NCBI RefSeq assembly: GCF_030705305.1
Contig: NZ_JAUZEE010000009.1
Location: 62,001 to 126,000, forward strand
Length of the DNA stretch: 64,000 nucleotides
Direction: 5' to 3'
Source: Leptothrix discophora
GTDB lineage: Bacteria; Pseudomonadota; Gammaproteobacteria; Burkholderiales; Burkholderiaceae_C
Part shown: one piece after another, positions 30,055-40,148 of the stretch
Layout: each line of letters opens with the position of its first letter
Numbering within the stretch: position 1 is the first letter of the stretch
Notes under the pieces: model-generated
The model's database searches: none
Told to the model about the DNA's origin: nothing
What the model saw: only the letters and a program-made list of their open reading frames with translations
Made by a program: the position numbers and the translations under genes

Positions 30055-31521
30055 TCAACCAATCGACCCCAGCACCCTGCCCGGATTCATGATCCCCAGC
30101 GGGTCGAGCACCCGTTTCACGCGGCGCATCAGGCCCAGCGCGACCGGGTCGTGGCGGGCGGCGAGTTCGTCGCGCTTGAGCCGGCCGATGCCATGTTCGG
30201 CCGAGATCGAGCCACCGAACGGGTGGAGCAGGTCGTAGATGCGCGTGTTGATCGGTGTTTCCCAGCGCGCCAGGAAATCGGCCGGCGACACGCCGGCGGG
30301 GGCCATGACGTTGTAGTGCAGGTTGCCGTCGCCCCAGTGGCCGAAGTCGATGGGGCGCGCACCGGGCACCAGGGCCTGCACGGCGGCGTCGGCCTGGGCG
30401 ATGAAGGCGGGAATGCGCGAGACCGGCAGCGCGATGTCGTGCTTGATGTTCAGGCCGTCGGCCGCTTGTGCCAGCGGAATCGACTCGCGCAGGCGCCAGA
30501 AGGCCTGGGACTGGCTCAGCGACTGAGCCACCCGCACGTCGCGGGTCAGGCCGTCGTCCAGCGCCTCGGCGAGCACCGCTTCGAGCGTGTCGCGGGCGAG
30601 CGCCGCGTCGCTGGCATCGGACGTCTCCAGCAGCACGGTCCAGGGCGATGCCGACGTCGAGGGATCGAGCAGCCCGGAAGGCACGGCCGGCGGCAGGTGT
30701 CGGGCGACCAGCGCGATCGACGCGGCGTTCATGACCTCGAAGGCGGTCAGCGCGCCGCCACTGCCGGCCAGCGCGCGGTGCAGCAGCGCCAGTGCGGCCT
30801 CGGCGCTGTCGCAGCCGGCCAGCGCGGTGGCCACGCCGCGCGGTGGCGGATGGAGGCGCAGCACGGCCGCGGTGATGACGCCCAGCGTGCCTTCGCTGCC
30901 GATGTAGAGGTCGCGCAGGTCGTAGCCGGTGTTGTCCTTGCGCAGGCCACGCAGGCCGTCCCAGACCTCGCCGGACGGGGTGACCACCTCCAGCCCCAGG
31001 CACAGCTCGCGGGCATTGCCATAGCGCAGCACCTGCACGCCGCCGGCATTGCTGGCGAGGTTGCCGCCGACGGTGCAACTGCCCTCGGCGGCCAGGCTCA
31101 GCGGCAGCAGGAGACCGGCGTCGCGGGCGGCCTGCTGGGCGGTCTGCAGGATGCAGCCGGCCTCCAGCGTCATCGTCAGGTTGGCCGCGTCGACCGCGCG
31201 GACCGTGTCCAGCCGGCGCAGCGACAGCAGCAGTTCGTGGCCGCTCTCGTCGGGCGTCGAGCCGCCGACCAGGCCGGTGTTGCCGCCTTGCGGCACGACC
31301 GGCAGGCGATGGGCGCTGGCGATGCGCAGCACGGCGGCGACTTCGGCCGTGCTGGCCGGGCGCAGCACGGCGGCGGCCCGGCCGACATAGCGGCGGCGGC
31401 GGTCCAGCAGCCAGGCGTCGCCATCGGACCCCGCCAGCACGTCGCCGGTCAGGACATGGGCCGGGCCGATCGCCGCGCGCAGGTCCGCCAGGGCGGCAGC
31501 GGGCAGGGCGTCGGCCGACAT
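30055..31521 (-). CDS. FAD-binding oxidase, GlcD/D-2-hydroxyacid dehydrogenase family
   Basis: A 488-residue flavoprotein expected to oxidise a D-2-hydroxy acid such as glycolate, D-lactate or D-2-hydroxyglutarate. The FAD-binding domain shows VVPQGGNTGLVGGSTPDES (about residue 70) and AEGSCTVGGNLASNAGG. The C-terminal substrate domain has the metal-site motif FGHWGDGNLHYN and SAEHGIGRLKRDEL. The ATG at 31521 is chosen because an upstream in-frame start would run into the DUF2069 gene. The substrate is not determined. Confidence 0.9.
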   Translation of the reverse strand: MSADALPAAALADLRAAIGPAHVLTGDVLAGSDGDAWLLDRRRRYVGRAAAVLRPASTAEVAAVLRIASAHRLPVVPQGGNTGLVGGSTPDESGHELLLSLRRLDTVRAVDAANLTMTLEAGCILQTAQQAARDAGLLLPLSLAAEGSCTVGGNLASNAGGVQVLRYGNARELCLGLEVVTPSGEVWDGLRGLRKDNTGYDLRDLYIGSEGTLGVITAAVLRLHPPPRGVATALAGCDSAEAALALLHRALAGSGGALTAFEVMNAASIALVARHLPPAVPSGLLDPSTSASPWTVLLETSDASDAALARDTLEAVLAEALDDGLTRDVRVAQSLSQSQAFWRLRESIPLAQAADGLNIKHDIALPVSRIPAFIAQADAAVQALVPGARPIDFGHWGDGNLHYNVMAPAGVSPADFLARWETPINTRIYDLLHPFGGSISAEHGIGRLKRDELAARHDPVALGLMRRVKRVLDPLGIMNPGRVLGSIG

Positions 31522-31543
31522 CGGGACAGGACGACGACCGGCG

Positions 31544-31969
31544 TCAGCGTGTCGGTGCCGTCGCGGCGGCGACCACCGCTCGGCCGGCCGCCAGGCGCTG
31601 GCGCACGTGCAGCGCACAGGCGGTGAACAGCAGCACGCCGAGCACCACCTCGACCAGCGCCAGCGTCGCGCCGGTTCCGGACTCGCTGGTGGCGCGCACC
31701 AGGCCTTCGGTCACGTAGAGCCAGACCACCAGGCTGAGCCAGCGGTAGGTGTAGAGCCGCAGCCGCCACAGGCCGGGCAGGGCGAGGAACAGCGGCACGG
31801 CCTTGATGGCGAGCGTGCCGCGTCCGGTCGGGGCCCAGGCCAGCTCCCAGCCGACCGCCAGCAGGCCGAGGGCCAGGGCCGCCAGCAGCGCGCCCCAGCG
31901 GCTGGCCTGCACGGCGGGCGATGGCCGCGCGGCGGGCGTTTCAGGGACGAGGTCTGGGAGGTCGGACAT
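31544..31969 (-). CDS. DUF2069 membrane protein
   Basis: A 141-residue inner-membrane protein with four predicted helices (about residues 24-44, 53-70, 75-93, 102-122). The segment LPGLWRLRLYTYRWLSLVVWLYVTEG, broken here as LRLYTYRWLSLVVWLYV, is typical of DUF2069. The function is unknown. It lies 22 bases upstream of the FAD oxidase on the same strand and is divergent from the YihY-family gene. Confidence 0.9.
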   Translation of the reverse strand: MSDLPDLVPETPAARPSPAVQASRWGALLAALALGLLAVGWELAWAPTGRGTLAIKAVPLFLALPGLWRLRLYTYRWLSLVVWLYVTEGLVRATSESGTGATLALVEVVLGVLLFTACALHVRQRLAAGRAVVAAATAPTR

Positions 31970-32049
31970 GGGGGATCGGGTCGGGATCGCGCCGGGCGTG
32001 GCGCCGGCTGGAAGGAGCCCGGAACAGGGCGGCTGGCATCATAGCCAGC

Positions 32050-33342
32050 ATGTCCCCGACCCTGAAACCGCAGCTGGCCTTGCCCCAACCGCCGGCCCTG
32101 CAAGCCTTGCCGCTCACGCGCTGGCGCCGCCTGCGCGCCTCGGTCCGCCTGGCCTGGCGCTCCTTGCAGACCTGGCCCTGGCTGGACACGCTGCGCACGC
32201 TGCGCCAGCGCTTCCGCGAGGATCGCCTCGGCATCGCGGCCAGCAGCCTGACCTTCACGACGCTGATCGCGTTGGTGCCGCTGGCCACGGTGATGTTCGC
32301 GGTCTTCACCGCCTTCCCGATGTTCGGCAGCTTCCGCAAGGCGCTGGAGGTCTACTTCCTGCAGAACCTCGTGCCCGACCAGATCGCCAGGCCGGTGCTG
32401 ATGCAGCTGACGAGCTTCGCGACCAAGGCGCACCGGGTCGGTTCGGTCGGCCTGGTCTTCCTGGGCTTCACCGCCATCGCGCTGCTGCTGACCATCGACC
32501 GCGCGCTCAACGCGATCTGGCGGGTGCGGCGCCAGCGGCCGATCGCGCAGCGCGTGCTGGTGTACTGGGCGATCGCCACGCTCGGGCCGCTGATCGCGGG
32601 TGTCAGCCTGTCGATGACCTCGTACGCGCTGTCGGCCTCCAAGGGCTTTGTCAGCGCGCTGCCGGGCGGTGTCTCGCTGTTGCTGGACCTGACCGAGTTC
32701 CTGCTGATGGCCAGCGGCATGGCCTCGCTCTACCGCTTCGTGCCGGCCACCCAGGTGCGCTGGGCCCATGCCTGGGCCGGCGGCATCTTCGTGGCCATCG
32801 GCTTCGACCTGGCCAAGCGCGCGCTGGCGGTCTACCTGCAGGCCACGCCGGTCTACTCGACCATCTACGGTGCCTTCGCCGCCGTGCCCATCCTGCTGGT
32901 CTGGATCTACGTCAGCTGGGTGATCGTGCTGATGGGCGCGGTCATCGCGGCCTATGCGCCCAGCCTGCAGATGCGGGTGGTGCGGCCGGCGGCCTTGCCC
33001 GGCTGGCGCTTCACGCTGGCCTTGACGCTGCTTCGCGCGCTGGCCGAGGTGCGCGAGACCGAGCGCCGCGGGCTGGGCATGACCGCGCTGGTCGAGCGCC
33101 TGCATGTGGACCCGCTGCAGATCGAGCCACTGATCGAGCAGTTGCTGCGGCTGGACTGGATCGGCCGCCTGGACGAAGGCGGCGACAGCCGCCTGGTGCT
33201 GCTGGTCGATCCGGCCACCACGCCGCTGGCACCGCTGTGCGAGGCCCTGCTGCTGGCGCCGCAGCCTCAAAACCGCGCATTCGCGGTGGCGATGGGCTGG
33301 CAGGAGCGGCGGCTGGCCGATGCGCTGGCCGGCGGCGGCTGA
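32050..33342 (+). CDS. YihY/virulence factor BrkB family membrane protein
   Basis: A 430-residue integral membrane protein of the YihY family, formerly called RNase BN in error. Six helices are predicted in the first 290 residues, with the typical LGIAASSLTFTTLIALVPLA and FAAVPILLVWIYVSWVIVL stretches. Residues about 315-410 form a soluble winged-helix-like tail. No ribosome-binding site is visible; instead a 6-bp hairpin (32032-32049) abuts the ATG. The function of the family is not settled. Confidence 0.9.
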   Translation: MSPTLKPQLALPQPPALQALPLTRWRRLRASVRLAWRSLQTWPWLDTLRTLRQRFREDRLGIAASSLTFTTLIALVPLATVMFAVFTAFPMFGSFRKALEVYFLQNLVPDQIARPVLMQLTSFATKAHRVGSVGLVFLGFTAIALLLTIDRALNAIWRVRRQRPIAQRVLVYWAIATLGPLIAGVSLSMTSYALSASKGFVSALPGGVSLLLDLTEFLLMASGMASLYRFVPATQVRWAHAWAGGIFVAIGFDLAKRALAVYLQATPVYSTIYGAFAAVPILLVWIYVSWVIVLMGAVIAAYAPSLQMRVVRPAALPGWRFTLALTLLRALAEVRETERRGLGMTALVERLHVDPLQIEPLIEQLLRLDWIGRLDEGGDSRLVLLVDPATTPLAPLCEALLLAPQPQNRAFAVAMGWQERRLADALAGGG

Positions 33343-33481
33343 CCGTCGCGCTCGGGCATCCGACCGGATCTGTCGGTCCAGACCCGGCCTTTTCAGCCAT
33401 TTGCATACCCTGATCGGTTCTTAAGCTCGGGTTCCACAAGGGATCGCCCGGCACGTTGCCGGAGACTCAAGGAGCTTGCCC

Positions 33482-36355
33482 ATGCGCACCAACCTGCCGG
33501 TCAGCCAGCGCGAGTACCCCTTCCCGGTCGGCACGACGCTGGTGTCGACGACCGATCTGCAAGGCCGGATCACCTACTGCAACCCGAGCTTCGTGACGGT
33601 CAGTGGCTACGACCGCGAGGAGTTGCTGGGCCAGCCGCACAACCTCGTGCGGCATCCCGACATGCCGGCGGAGGCGTATCGCGACATGTGGGCCACGATC
33701 CAGGCCGGCCTGCCGTGGTCGGCGGTGGTCAAGAACCGCCGCAAGAACGGCGACCACTACTGGGTCATGGCCAACGTGACGCCGCTGATGGACGGCGACC
33801 GGCCGACCGGCTATATGAGCGTGCGCACCGAGGCCACGCGCGAGCAGATCCAGGCCGCCGAGGCGCTCTACGCGACGATGCGGGCCGAGGGTGCCGCCGG
33901 GCGGCAGGTGCATGTGCTCGATGGCGGCGAGCTGCGCCGCACGGATCTCGCCGGCCGGGTGTCGCGCCTGCTGACCTTCGATGCGGCCCGCCGTGTCGCG
34001 GCGCTGCACCTGCTGACTGCGGCGGCGACCTGGGGCCTGATCGAGCTGGCCGAGGTGCTCGACGCCGGCCACTGGCCCTGGCTGTTTCTGTGGCCGGTCG
34101 CGCTGGCCAACGGCGCCTGGACCCGCCGGGTCGCCTTCAACCCGGTGGCCCGGCTGACCGACTACGCCAACCGCATCGCCGCTGGCGACCTGACGCAGCG
34201 GCTGGCCGTGCGCAGCCACGGCGTGATCGGGCAGTGCGAACGCGCGCTCAACCAGCTGGGCGTCAACCTGCTGGCCATCGTGGGCGATGCACGCACGGGC
34301 GTGAACCACCTGCGCAACACGGCCGGCGAGCTGGCCCAGGGCAATCAGGACCTGTCGGGCCGGACCGAGTCGCAGGCGTCCAGCCTGGAAGAGACGGCGG
34401 CCTCGATGGAGCAGATCACCGGCACGGTGCGCCAGAGCGCCGATTCGGCGCGTGGCGCGGCGGCCTTCGCCGACCAGGTCAACGCCGTCACCCAGCGCAC
34501 CGCCGCGGCGGTGCAGGGCGTGAGCCAGACGATGGCGGAGATCAACCACTCCTCGAACCGCATCAACGAGATCATCGGCGTGATCGACGGCATCGCCTTC
34601 CAGACCAACATCCTGGCGCTCAATGCGGCCGTCGAGGCGGCCCGGGCCGGCGACCAGGGCCGCGGCTTCGCGGTCGTCGCCGCCGAGGTCCGCAGCCTGG
34701 CGCAGCGCACCACCGGCGCGGCGCGCGAGGTCAAGCAGCTGATCCAGGACTCGACCCTCAAGGTGACCGCCGGTGCCCAGCAGACCGAGCAGGCCCGCGC
34801 GACGATGGAAGAGGCGCTCGAGTCGGTCCGGCGCATGGCCGCGCTGGTCGGCGAGATCGACACTGGCGCGGGCGAGCAGCTCACCGGCATCTCGCAGGTC
34901 AACGAGGCGGTCGCCCACATGGATGCGCTGACGCAGCAGAACGCCGCGCTGGTCGAGGAACTCGCCGCCGCCGCGATGGCGGTGCGCGGCGAGAGCGAGG
35001 CCGTTGCCGAGATCGTCAGCGTGTTCCGCCTGAACGAGTCGGAACACCGCGCGGCGGTCGACGCGGTGGCGCTGCGGCGCGGGATGAAGGGCGTGCCGGC
35101 GGGGGGCGGATCAGGCCCCCGCCGGCACCGTCCCCAGCGCCTACCCGAGCGCCAACCGCAGCGCCTTCAACAGGCCCTCCGGGTCTTCCTGCATCAGCTC
35201 GTGGCCGGCGGCCGGCAAGGTGTGCACGGCCGCGTCCAGCCGCGCACAGACCTCGCGCGCGGCCTGCGGCAGCGTCATGCGGTCCCGCGCACCCAGGATG
35301 GCCGTGCTGCGCGTGCGCCCGCCCTCGGCGATGCGGCTGGCGGCATCGAGTCCGCCGGCGTGCTCGTGGCACAGGCTGAAGTCGTGGTGGAACAGGTTGT
35401 GCGCCACGCCGGCCACGCCCTTCGATCGATTCAGCACCCGCCGCATCAGCATGCGGCTGGCGCCGTGGTGCCAGGTGCCTGGGCCGGGGTTGCCGGGCTT
35501 GGCGCCCAGGCTGCTGTGGCCGAAGCTGACCACCCTCTCGATGGCCTGCAGCGGTTCGCGCGCAGCGGTCTCCAGCAGCGCGGGCGACACCGGCATCGGC
35601 ACGGCGGTGCCGACCAGCACGAGCCGGTCGACCTGCAGCGGCGCCTCGGCGGCGGCGCAGCGGGCGGCCGCCTCCAGGGCGATCAGCGAGCCCATGCTGT
35701 GGCCGACCAGCGCGGCGCGGGCGACGCCCAGCCGGGCCAGCAAGGCCAGCAGCGTGTCGGCCAGGTCGGCCACGCTGGCCTGCACCGGTCCGCTGCTGCG
35801 GCCGTGGCCGGGCAGGTCGACGGCCAGCACGCGCCAGCCGTGGTGCGCGAACCAGCGCGCCGGAAGGGTCCAGACGCTGTGGTCGTTGAGCGCGCCGTGG
35901 ATGAAGACGACGACCGGCCGGCCGGCATCGTCCGACCAGGGCTTGCCGCCGGTGTAGGCGTACAGGTCGACCGGACCGGCGGGGGTGGGCAGGGCGGCGG
36001 TCTGCATCAGCGGCTCCCGGCGGCCTTGTCGGCCGCCTTCAGTGCCCGCTTCAGGTCGTCGACCAGGTCGTCGGCGCTTTCCAGCCCGATCGACAGCCGC
36101 ACCGTGCCCGGGCCGATGCCGGCGGCGGCCAGTGCGGCGTCGTCCATGCGGAAGTGGGTGGTCGAGGCCGGGTGGATCACCAGCGAGCGGGCGTCGCCGA
36201 CGTTGGCCAGGTGCGAGAAGATGTCCAGCGACTCGATGAAGGCCCGACCGGCCGCGCGGCCGCCCTTCAGGTCGAAGCTGAAGACCGCACCGCAGCCGCG
36301 CGGCAACAGGCGCTGCGCCAGCGCATGGTCCGGGTGGCCCGGCAGCTCGGGGTAG
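33482..36355 (+). CDS. Aer-like aerotaxis receptor (MCP) with apparently lost stop codon
   Basis: The first roughly 540 residues are an energy-taxis receptor. They hold an Aer-type PAS domain (about 15-125, with [20 protein letters not shown] and [13 protein letters not shown]), a hydrophobic segment (about 168-210), HAMP (215-265) and a methyl-accepting signalling domain (290-520, tip [20 protein letters not shown]). The conserved part ends in SVFRL near 35030. The frame then has no stop until 36355, running about 410 residues antisense to the hydrolase and metY genes. Codon 544 is TCA (35111-35113), one base from TGA, in the loop of a 13-bp hairpin, exactly where a stop is expected. The native protein is probably 543 residues. 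The start has GGAG seven bases upstream. Confidence 0.75.
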   Translation: MRTNLPVSQREYPFPVGTTLVSTTDLQGRITYCNPSFVTVSGYDREELLGQPHNLVRHPDMPAEAYRDMWATIQAGLPWSAVVKNRRKNGDHYWVMANVTPLMDGDRPTGYMSVRTEATREQIQAAEALYATMRAEGAAGRQVHVLDGGELRRTDLAGRVSRLLTFDAARRVAALHLLTAAATWGLIELAEVLDAGHWPWLFLWPVALANGAWTRRVAFNPVARLTDYANRIAAGDLTQRLAVRSHGVIGQCERALNQLGVNLLAIVGDARTGVNHLRNTAGELAQGNQDLSGRTESQASSLEETAASMEQITGTVRQSADSARGAAAFADQVNAVTQRTAAAVQGVSQTMAEINHSSNRINEIIGVIDGIAFQTNILALNAAVEAARAGDQGRGFAVVAAEVRSLAQRTTGAAREVKQLIQDSTLKVTAGAQQTEQARATMEEALESVRRMAALVGEIDTGAGEQLTGISQVNEAVAHMDALTQQNAALVEELAAAAMAVRGESEAVAEIVSVFRLNESEHRAAVDAVALRRGMKGVPAGGGSGPRRHRPQRLPERQPQRLQQALRVFLHQLVAGGRQGVHGRVQPRTDLARGLRQRHAVPRTQDGRAARAPALGDAAGGIESAGVLVAQAEVVVEQVVRHAGHALRSIQHPPHQHAAGAVVPGAWAGVAGLGAQAAVAEADHPLDGLQRFARSGLQQRGRHRHRHGGADQHEPVDLQRRLGGGAAGGRLQGDQRAHAVADQRGAGDAQPGQQGQQRVGQVGHAGLHRSAAAAVAGQVDGQHAPAVVREPARRKGPDAVVVERAVDEDDDRPAGIVRPGLAAGVGVQVDRTGGGGQGGGLHQRLPAALSAAFSARFRSSTRSSALSSPIDSRTVPGPMPAAASAASSMRKWVVEAGWITSERASPTLARCEKMSSDSMKARPAARPPFRSKLKTAPQPRGNRRCASAWSGWPGSSG
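35093..35128. terminator. Bidirectional hairpin between aer-like gene and hydrolase
   Basis: A perfect 13-bp, very GC-rich stem (35093-35105 with 35116-35128) encloses a ten-base loop. It lies 12 bases past the hydrolase stop on the minus strand and at the expected end of the receptor gene on the plus strand. Neither side has a T-run. The loop contains the TCA codon discussed for the receptor. Confidence 0.65.
35141..36007 (-). CDS. Alpha/beta hydrolase
   Basis: A 288-residue alpha/beta-fold hydrolase. The oxyanion motif is [12 protein letters not shown] (about residue 35), the nucleophile elbow GHSMGS carries the serine, and the final histidine is in [18 protein letters not shown] after the third strand is typical of the group that includes BioH-, MetX- and haloperoxidase-like enzymes. 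Its ATG overlaps the metY stop by 4 bp, so it is co-translated with a sulphur-amino-acid enzyme, but it is not a MetX. The natural ester is unknown. Confidence 0.88.
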   Translation of the reverse strand: MQTAALPTPAGPVDLYAYTGGKPWSDDAGRPVVVFIHGALNDHSVWTLPARWFAHHGWRVLAVDLPGHGRSSGPVQASVADLADTLLALLARLGVARAALVGHSMGSLIALEAAARCAAAEAPLQVDRLVLVGTAVPMPVSPALLETAAREPLQAIERVVSFGHSSLGAKPGNPGPGTWHHGASRMLMRRVLNRSKGVAGVAHNLFHHDFSLCHEHAGGLDAASRIAEGGRTRSTAILGARDRMTLPQAAREVCARLDAAVHTLPAAGHELMQEDPEGLLKALRLALG

Positions 36356-37326
36356 GCGACGCGCTCGACGCCGGCCTGGCCGGCGAGGAACGCGACCACG
36401 CGGCGGGTGTTGTCGATGTGGCGCTGCATGCGCAGCGACAGCGTCTCGATGCCCTGCAGCATCAGCCAGGCGGTGTGCGGGCTCATGCAGGCGCCGAAGT
36501 CGCGCAGGCCTTCGCGGCGGGCCCGCAGGCCGAAGGCACCGACGGGGCTTTCCTCGCTGAAGACCATGCCGTGGAAGCCGGCGTAGGGTTCGCAGAGTTC
36601 GGGGCAACGGCCGTGCGCATCGTGCGCGGCCTGCCAGTCGAAGTTACCGGCATCGACCAGCACGCCGCCGACCACCGTGCCGTGGCCGCACAGGAACTTG
36701 GTCGCCGAATGCATCACCAGCGCCGCGCCGAGCTCGGCCGGGCGCTGCAGCCAGGGCGTCGCGAAGGTGGCATCGACCAGCAGCGGCAGGCCGTGGTCGC
36801 GGCCCAGCTGGGCCAGCGCGGGGATGTCCAGCACGTTCAGGCCGGGGTTGCCCAGCGTCTCGCCGAACAGCAGCCGGGTCTCGGGCCGGATCGCGGCCCG
36901 CCAGGCGTCGAGGTCGCCGGGCGGCACGAAGGTCGTGTGGATGCCCAGGCGCGGCAGCGTGTAGGCGAGCAAGTTGTGTGAGCCGCCGTACAGCGCGCTG
37001 CTGGCCACGATGTGCTGGCCCGCGCCGGCCAGCGTCGTGATCGCCAGGTGCAGCGCGGCCTGGCCGCTGGCGGTGGCCAGCGCACCGACGCCGCCGTCGA
37101 GCGCGGCCATGCGTTCCTCGAACACCGCGGTGGTCGGGTTGGACAGGCGGCTGTAGACGTGGCCCGGCCGTTCCAGGTTGAACAGCGAGGCCGCGTGTTC
37201 GGCCGATTCGAAGACGAAGGAGGTGCTCAGGTAGAGCGGCACCGCGCGGGCGCCCGTGGCGCTGTCGGGCGGTGCGCCAGCATGGAGCGCGAGGGTGTCG
37301 AAACCGGGATCCGAGACGCCTGCCAT
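36007..37326 (-). CDS. metY: O-acetylhomoserine sulfhydrylase (aminocarboxypropyltransferase)
   Basis: A 439-residue PLP enzyme of the Cys/Met metabolism family that joins O-acetyl-L-homoserine with sulphide to make homocysteine. Family blocks are [11 protein letters not shown] at the N-terminus, [22 protein letters not shown], the PLP lysine in [13 protein letters not shown], and FFGETLGNP-like [17 protein letters not shown]. The ATG at 37326 follows AGGAG. O-succinylhomoserine or cysteine-forming variants cannot be excluded. It is the first gene of a two-gene unit with the hydrolase. Confidence 0.92.
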   Translation of the reverse strand: MAGVSDPGFDTLALHAGAPPDSATGARAVPLYLSTSFVFESAEHAASLFNLERPGHVYSRLSNPTTAVFEERMAALDGGVGALATASGQAALHLAITTLAGAGQHIVASSALYGGSHNLLAYTLPRLGIHTTFVPPGDLDAWRAAIRPETRLLFGETLGNPGLNVLDIPALAQLGRDHGLPLLVDATFATPWLQRPAELGAALVMHSATKFLCGHGTVVGGVLVDAGNFDWQAAHDAHGRCPELCEPYAGFHGMVFSEESPVGAFGLRARREGLRDFGACMSPHTAWLMLQGIETLSLRMQRHIDNTRRVVAFLAGQAGVERVAYPELPGHPDHALAQRLLPRGCGAVFSFDLKGGRAAGRAFIESLDIFSHLANVGDARSLVIHPASTTHFRMDDAALAAAGIGPGTVRLSIGLESADDLVDDLKRALKAADKAAGSR

Positions 37327-37421
37327 GGGGTTCTCCTCGTGTCGGGGCGGCCGGGATTGTGGGCTATATTGAAACCAGAGCGCCCCGTGCGCACCCGCCA
37401 TTCAGGACGAGGAGAGTTCCC

Positions 37422-37904
37422 ATGAAAGTCAGCGACATCCTGCGCGTCAAGGGCAACACGCTGTTCACGGTTTCGCCGGACCAGCTGCTGTCGGACGCCA
37501 TCCAGGCCATGAGCGAGAACGACATCGGTTCGCTGGTGGTGATGCACCACGGTGACCTGGTCGGCATGCTGACCTTCCGCGAGGTCATCCAGGCGGTGGT
37601 CAAGAACGGTGGCGCGGTCGGCCAGTCGACCGTTCGCGGCGTGATGGACGACCATCCGCTGACCTGCACCCCGGCCACCGAGATCGACGAGGTGCGCCGC
37701 ATGATGCTGGAGCGCCATGCCCGCTACATGCCGGTGCTGACCGAGCGCACGCTGATGGGCGTGATCTCCTTCTACGACGTCGCCAAGGCGGTGGTCGACA
37801 GCCAGGACTTCGAGAACCGCATGCTCAAGGCCTACATCCGCGACTGGCCGGTCGAGGAAGAGGCGGCCGACCAGGCCAGGGCGGCGCAGGCGACCGGCGG
37901 CTGA
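37422..37904 (+). CDS. CBS-domain protein
   Basis: A 160-residue soluble protein made of two CBS motifs (about residues 1-60 and 73-130), forming one Bateman module that likely binds an adenine nucleotide. The first motif begins MKVSDILRVKG and includes MSENDIGSLVVMHHGDLVGM; the second has GVMDDHPLTCTPATEIDEV and ARYMPVLTERTLMGVISFYD. AGGAG precedes the ATG. A TATATT lies at 37365-37370 without a good -35. Partner and ligand are unknown. Confidence 0.88.
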   Translation: MKVSDILRVKGNTLFTVSPDQLLSDAIQAMSENDIGSLVVMHHGDLVGMLTFREVIQAVVKNGGAVGQSTVRGVMDDHPLTCTPATEIDEVRRMMLERHARYMPVLTERTLMGVISFYDVAKAVVDSQDFENRMLKAYIRDWPVEEEAADQARAAQATGG

Positions 37905-37930
37905 CGCGGGCGTCGTTCCCGCCAACGCCA

Positions 37931-37982
37931 GAAGGGCACCGCAAGGTGCCCTTCGTCGTTCTGGACGCGCACTTGGCGCGTC
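37931..37982. terminator. Tandem terminator hairpins between CBS gene and cheW
   Basis: A perfect 10-bp stem with a GCAA tetraloop (37931-37940 with 37945-37954) is followed by a 7-bp stem (37964-37970 with 37976-37982). The genes on either side are convergent, so both can use it. Confidence 0.75.
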
Positions 37983-38005
37983 CTGGCTGGCCGGGCCGCA
38001 GGGGC

Positions 38006-38572
38006 TCAGTGCATCGCGGCCTCGATCAGGCCCATCTCGGCGCCGCTCATCAGGGCCTCGATGTCCATCAGGATCAGCATGCGGTCGGCGACGTTGGCGA
38101 TGCCGGTGATGTAGCTGGTGTCGACGGCGGCGCTGATGTCCGGCGCCGGGCGCACGGCCTCGCCAGGCAGTTCCAGCACGTCGGAAACCGAGTCGACCAC
38201 CGCGCCAACGACGCGGCCGCGGATGTTCAGCACGATCACGACGGTGAAGCCGTTGTAGTCGGCGTTGTCGCATCCGAACTTCAGGCGCAGGTCGACGATC
38301 GGCACGATCACGCCGCGCAGGTTGACCACGCCCTTGAAGAAGGGCGCGGCGTTGGCGATGCGGGTCGGCGGTTCGTAGGAACGGATCTCCTGGACCTTCA
38401 GGATCTCGATGCCGTATTCCTCGCTGCCGAGGCGGAAGGTCAGGAACTCGCCACCCAGGTGGCTGGAGCCTGCCGCGCCGTGGGCGCCGCCGCTGGCGGA
38501 GCGGCCGGCCAGGCCGCTGTTGGCGCTGTGGCTGCTGCTGGTGGCCGGGAGAGAGTCAAGAACCATGCTCAT
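38006..38572 (-). CDS. cheW: Chemotaxis coupling protein CheW
   Basis: A 188-residue adaptor that links receptors to CheA. The first 40 residues are a Ser/Gly/Ala-rich extension ([15 protein letters not shown]) not found in E. coli CheW. The CheW domain follows (about 41-180) with [21 protein letters not shown] and the receptor-contact [17 protein letters not shown]. The start has GAGG at good distance. It stands apart from the large chemotaxis cluster, convergent with the CBS gene. Confidence 0.94.
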   Translation of the reverse strand: MSMVLDSLPATSSSHSANSGLAGRSASGGAHGAAGSSHLGGEFLTFRLGSEEYGIEILKVQEIRSYEPPTRIANAAPFFKGVVNLRGVIVPIVDLRLKFGCDNADYNGFTVVIVLNIRGRVVGAVVDSVSDVLELPGEAVRPAPDISAAVDTSYITGIANVADRMLILMDIEALMSGAEMGLIEAAMH

Positions 38573-38847
38573 GGGTTACCTCGGAGTGCGTTCGCGGGTC
38601 GGTCGGGTGACTTGACCCCGTCCCTGGCCATCCGGAAGACCCGTGAAGGTGGAACCGAAGGCGGGGTGCTGGAGATGGATTGTTCGCCCCGACCCCCCGG
38701 CCCGAACCGACGAGCAACAGGCCTTTTGCCGGCCTTCTCCCGCGCTGGACCGGGGGCCCGTCGACCGCCCCGCCGACCAGCCGGCGCAGACCCCCCGCCT
38801 ACAATCGATGCCCCTGTTTCCCACGCCTGCGCTGGCAGGTCCGCACG

Positions 38848-39933
38848 ATGTCCGGCAGCACCTTCGGTCACCTGTTCTGCGTCACCAACTTCGGCGAGAG
38901 CCACGGCCCGGCGATCGGCTGCGTGATCGACGGCTGCCCGCCCGGCCTGGCCCTGTCGGAGGCCGACATCCAGCCCGACCTGGACCGTCGCCGCCCCGGC
39001 ACCAGCCGACACGTCACCCAGCGCAACGAGCCTGACCAGGTCGAGATCCTGTCGGGCGTCTACGAGGGCCTGACCACCGGCACGCCGATCGCCCTGCTGA
39101 TCCGCAACACCGACCAGCGCAGCAAGGACTACGGCAACATCCTCGACACCTTCCGGCCCGGTCACGCCGACTACACCTACTGGCGCAAGTACGGCCTGCG
39201 CGACCCGCGCGGCGGTGGCCGCTCCTCGGCCCGCATGACCGCGCCGATGGTGGCCGCCGGCGCGGTGGCCAAGAAGTGGCTGCACGAGGTACACGGCACC
39301 ACGTTCACCGGCTGGATGAGCGCGCTCGGCGAGATCGGCATCCCCTGTGAGGACGAGTCGCAGATCCCGCTGAACCCGTTCTTCGCGCCCAACGCCGGCA
39401 TCGTCGAGCGCCTGGAGGCCTACATGGACGCGCTGCGCAAGGCCGGCGACTCGGTCGGCGCGCGCATCGAGGTGCGCGCCCGTGGCGTGCCGGTCGGCCT
39501 GGGCGAGCCGCTCTACGACAAGCTCGATGCCGACATCGCCCACGCCATGATGGGCATCAACGCGGTCAAGGGCGTGGAGATCGGCGCCGGCTTCGCCAGC
39601 GTGGCCCAGCGCGGCAGCGAGCACGGCGACGCGCTCACGCCCGGCGGCTTCGCCAGCAACCATGCCGGCGGCGTGCTGGGTGGCATCTCGACCGGGCAGG
39701 AACTCGTGGTCTCGCTGGCCATCAAGCCGACCAGCTCGATCCGCAGCCCCAAGCCGTCGATCAACCGCGCCGGCGAGCCGACCGTGGTCGAGACCTTCGG
39801 CCGCCACGACCCCTGCGTGGGCATCCGCGCCACGCCGATCGCCGAGGCCATGCTGGCCCTGGTCGTGATGGACCACGCGCTGCGTCACCGCGCCCAGTGC
39901 GGCGACGTGCACCTGCCGATCGCGCCGATCTGA
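38848..39933 (+). CDS. aroC: Chorismate synthase
   Basis: AroC converts 5-enolpyruvylshikimate 3-phosphate to chorismate with reduced FMN, the last step of the shikimate pathway. The 361-residue protein has the signatures [49 protein letters not shown] and the C-terminal [26 protein letters not shown] at 38800-38805 is a likely -10 box, with no clear -35. It sits between chemotaxis genes without obvious link to them. Confidence 0.98.
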   Translation: MSGSTFGHLFCVTNFGESHGPAIGCVIDGCPPGLALSEADIQPDLDRRRPGTSRHVTQRNEPDQVEILSGVYEGLTTGTPIALLIRNTDQRSKDYGNILDTFRPGHADYTYWRKYGLRDPRGGGRSSARMTAPMVAAGAVAKKWLHEVHGTTFTGWMSALGEIGIPCEDESQIPLNPFFAPNAGIVERLEAYMDALRKAGDSVGARIEVRARGVPVGLGEPLYDKLDADIAHAMMGINAVKGVEIGAGFASVAQRGSEHGDALTPGGFASNHAGGVLGGISTGQELVVSLAIKPTSSIRSPKPSINRAGEPTVVETFGRHDPCVGIRATPIAEAMLALVVMDHALRHRAQCGDVHLPIAPI

Positions 39934-40148
39934 GGGCGGACGGAAGGCGCCCTGCCGCACCAGGCTGAGTACACGCCGAACAAGATCACAAAAGACCCGA
40001 TCCGGCAGCGCTTCTTCCTCAACTGAAAGCCGTCTCCGCGGTTTACCTTCTCGTGTCCCCGAGCTGCGCCAGTACCCCGCGCGGCCAGGGCACCGCCGTG
40101 CCGATTCGGGCCGGCGGTGACGACCTGACCTGCGATGGAGACGCACCC

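Noticed and set aside
35095-35128. Frameshift in the G-run as the cause of the missing receptor stop
   Set aside because: Neither alternative frame meets a stop before 35379 or 35957, so an indel would not restore a normal end, whereas one base change at 35112 would.
40053-40148. Earlier GTG start for the triple-PAS receptor
   Set aside because: The extra 32 residues show no conservation or structure, and only the GTG at 40149 has a GGAG at proper distance.
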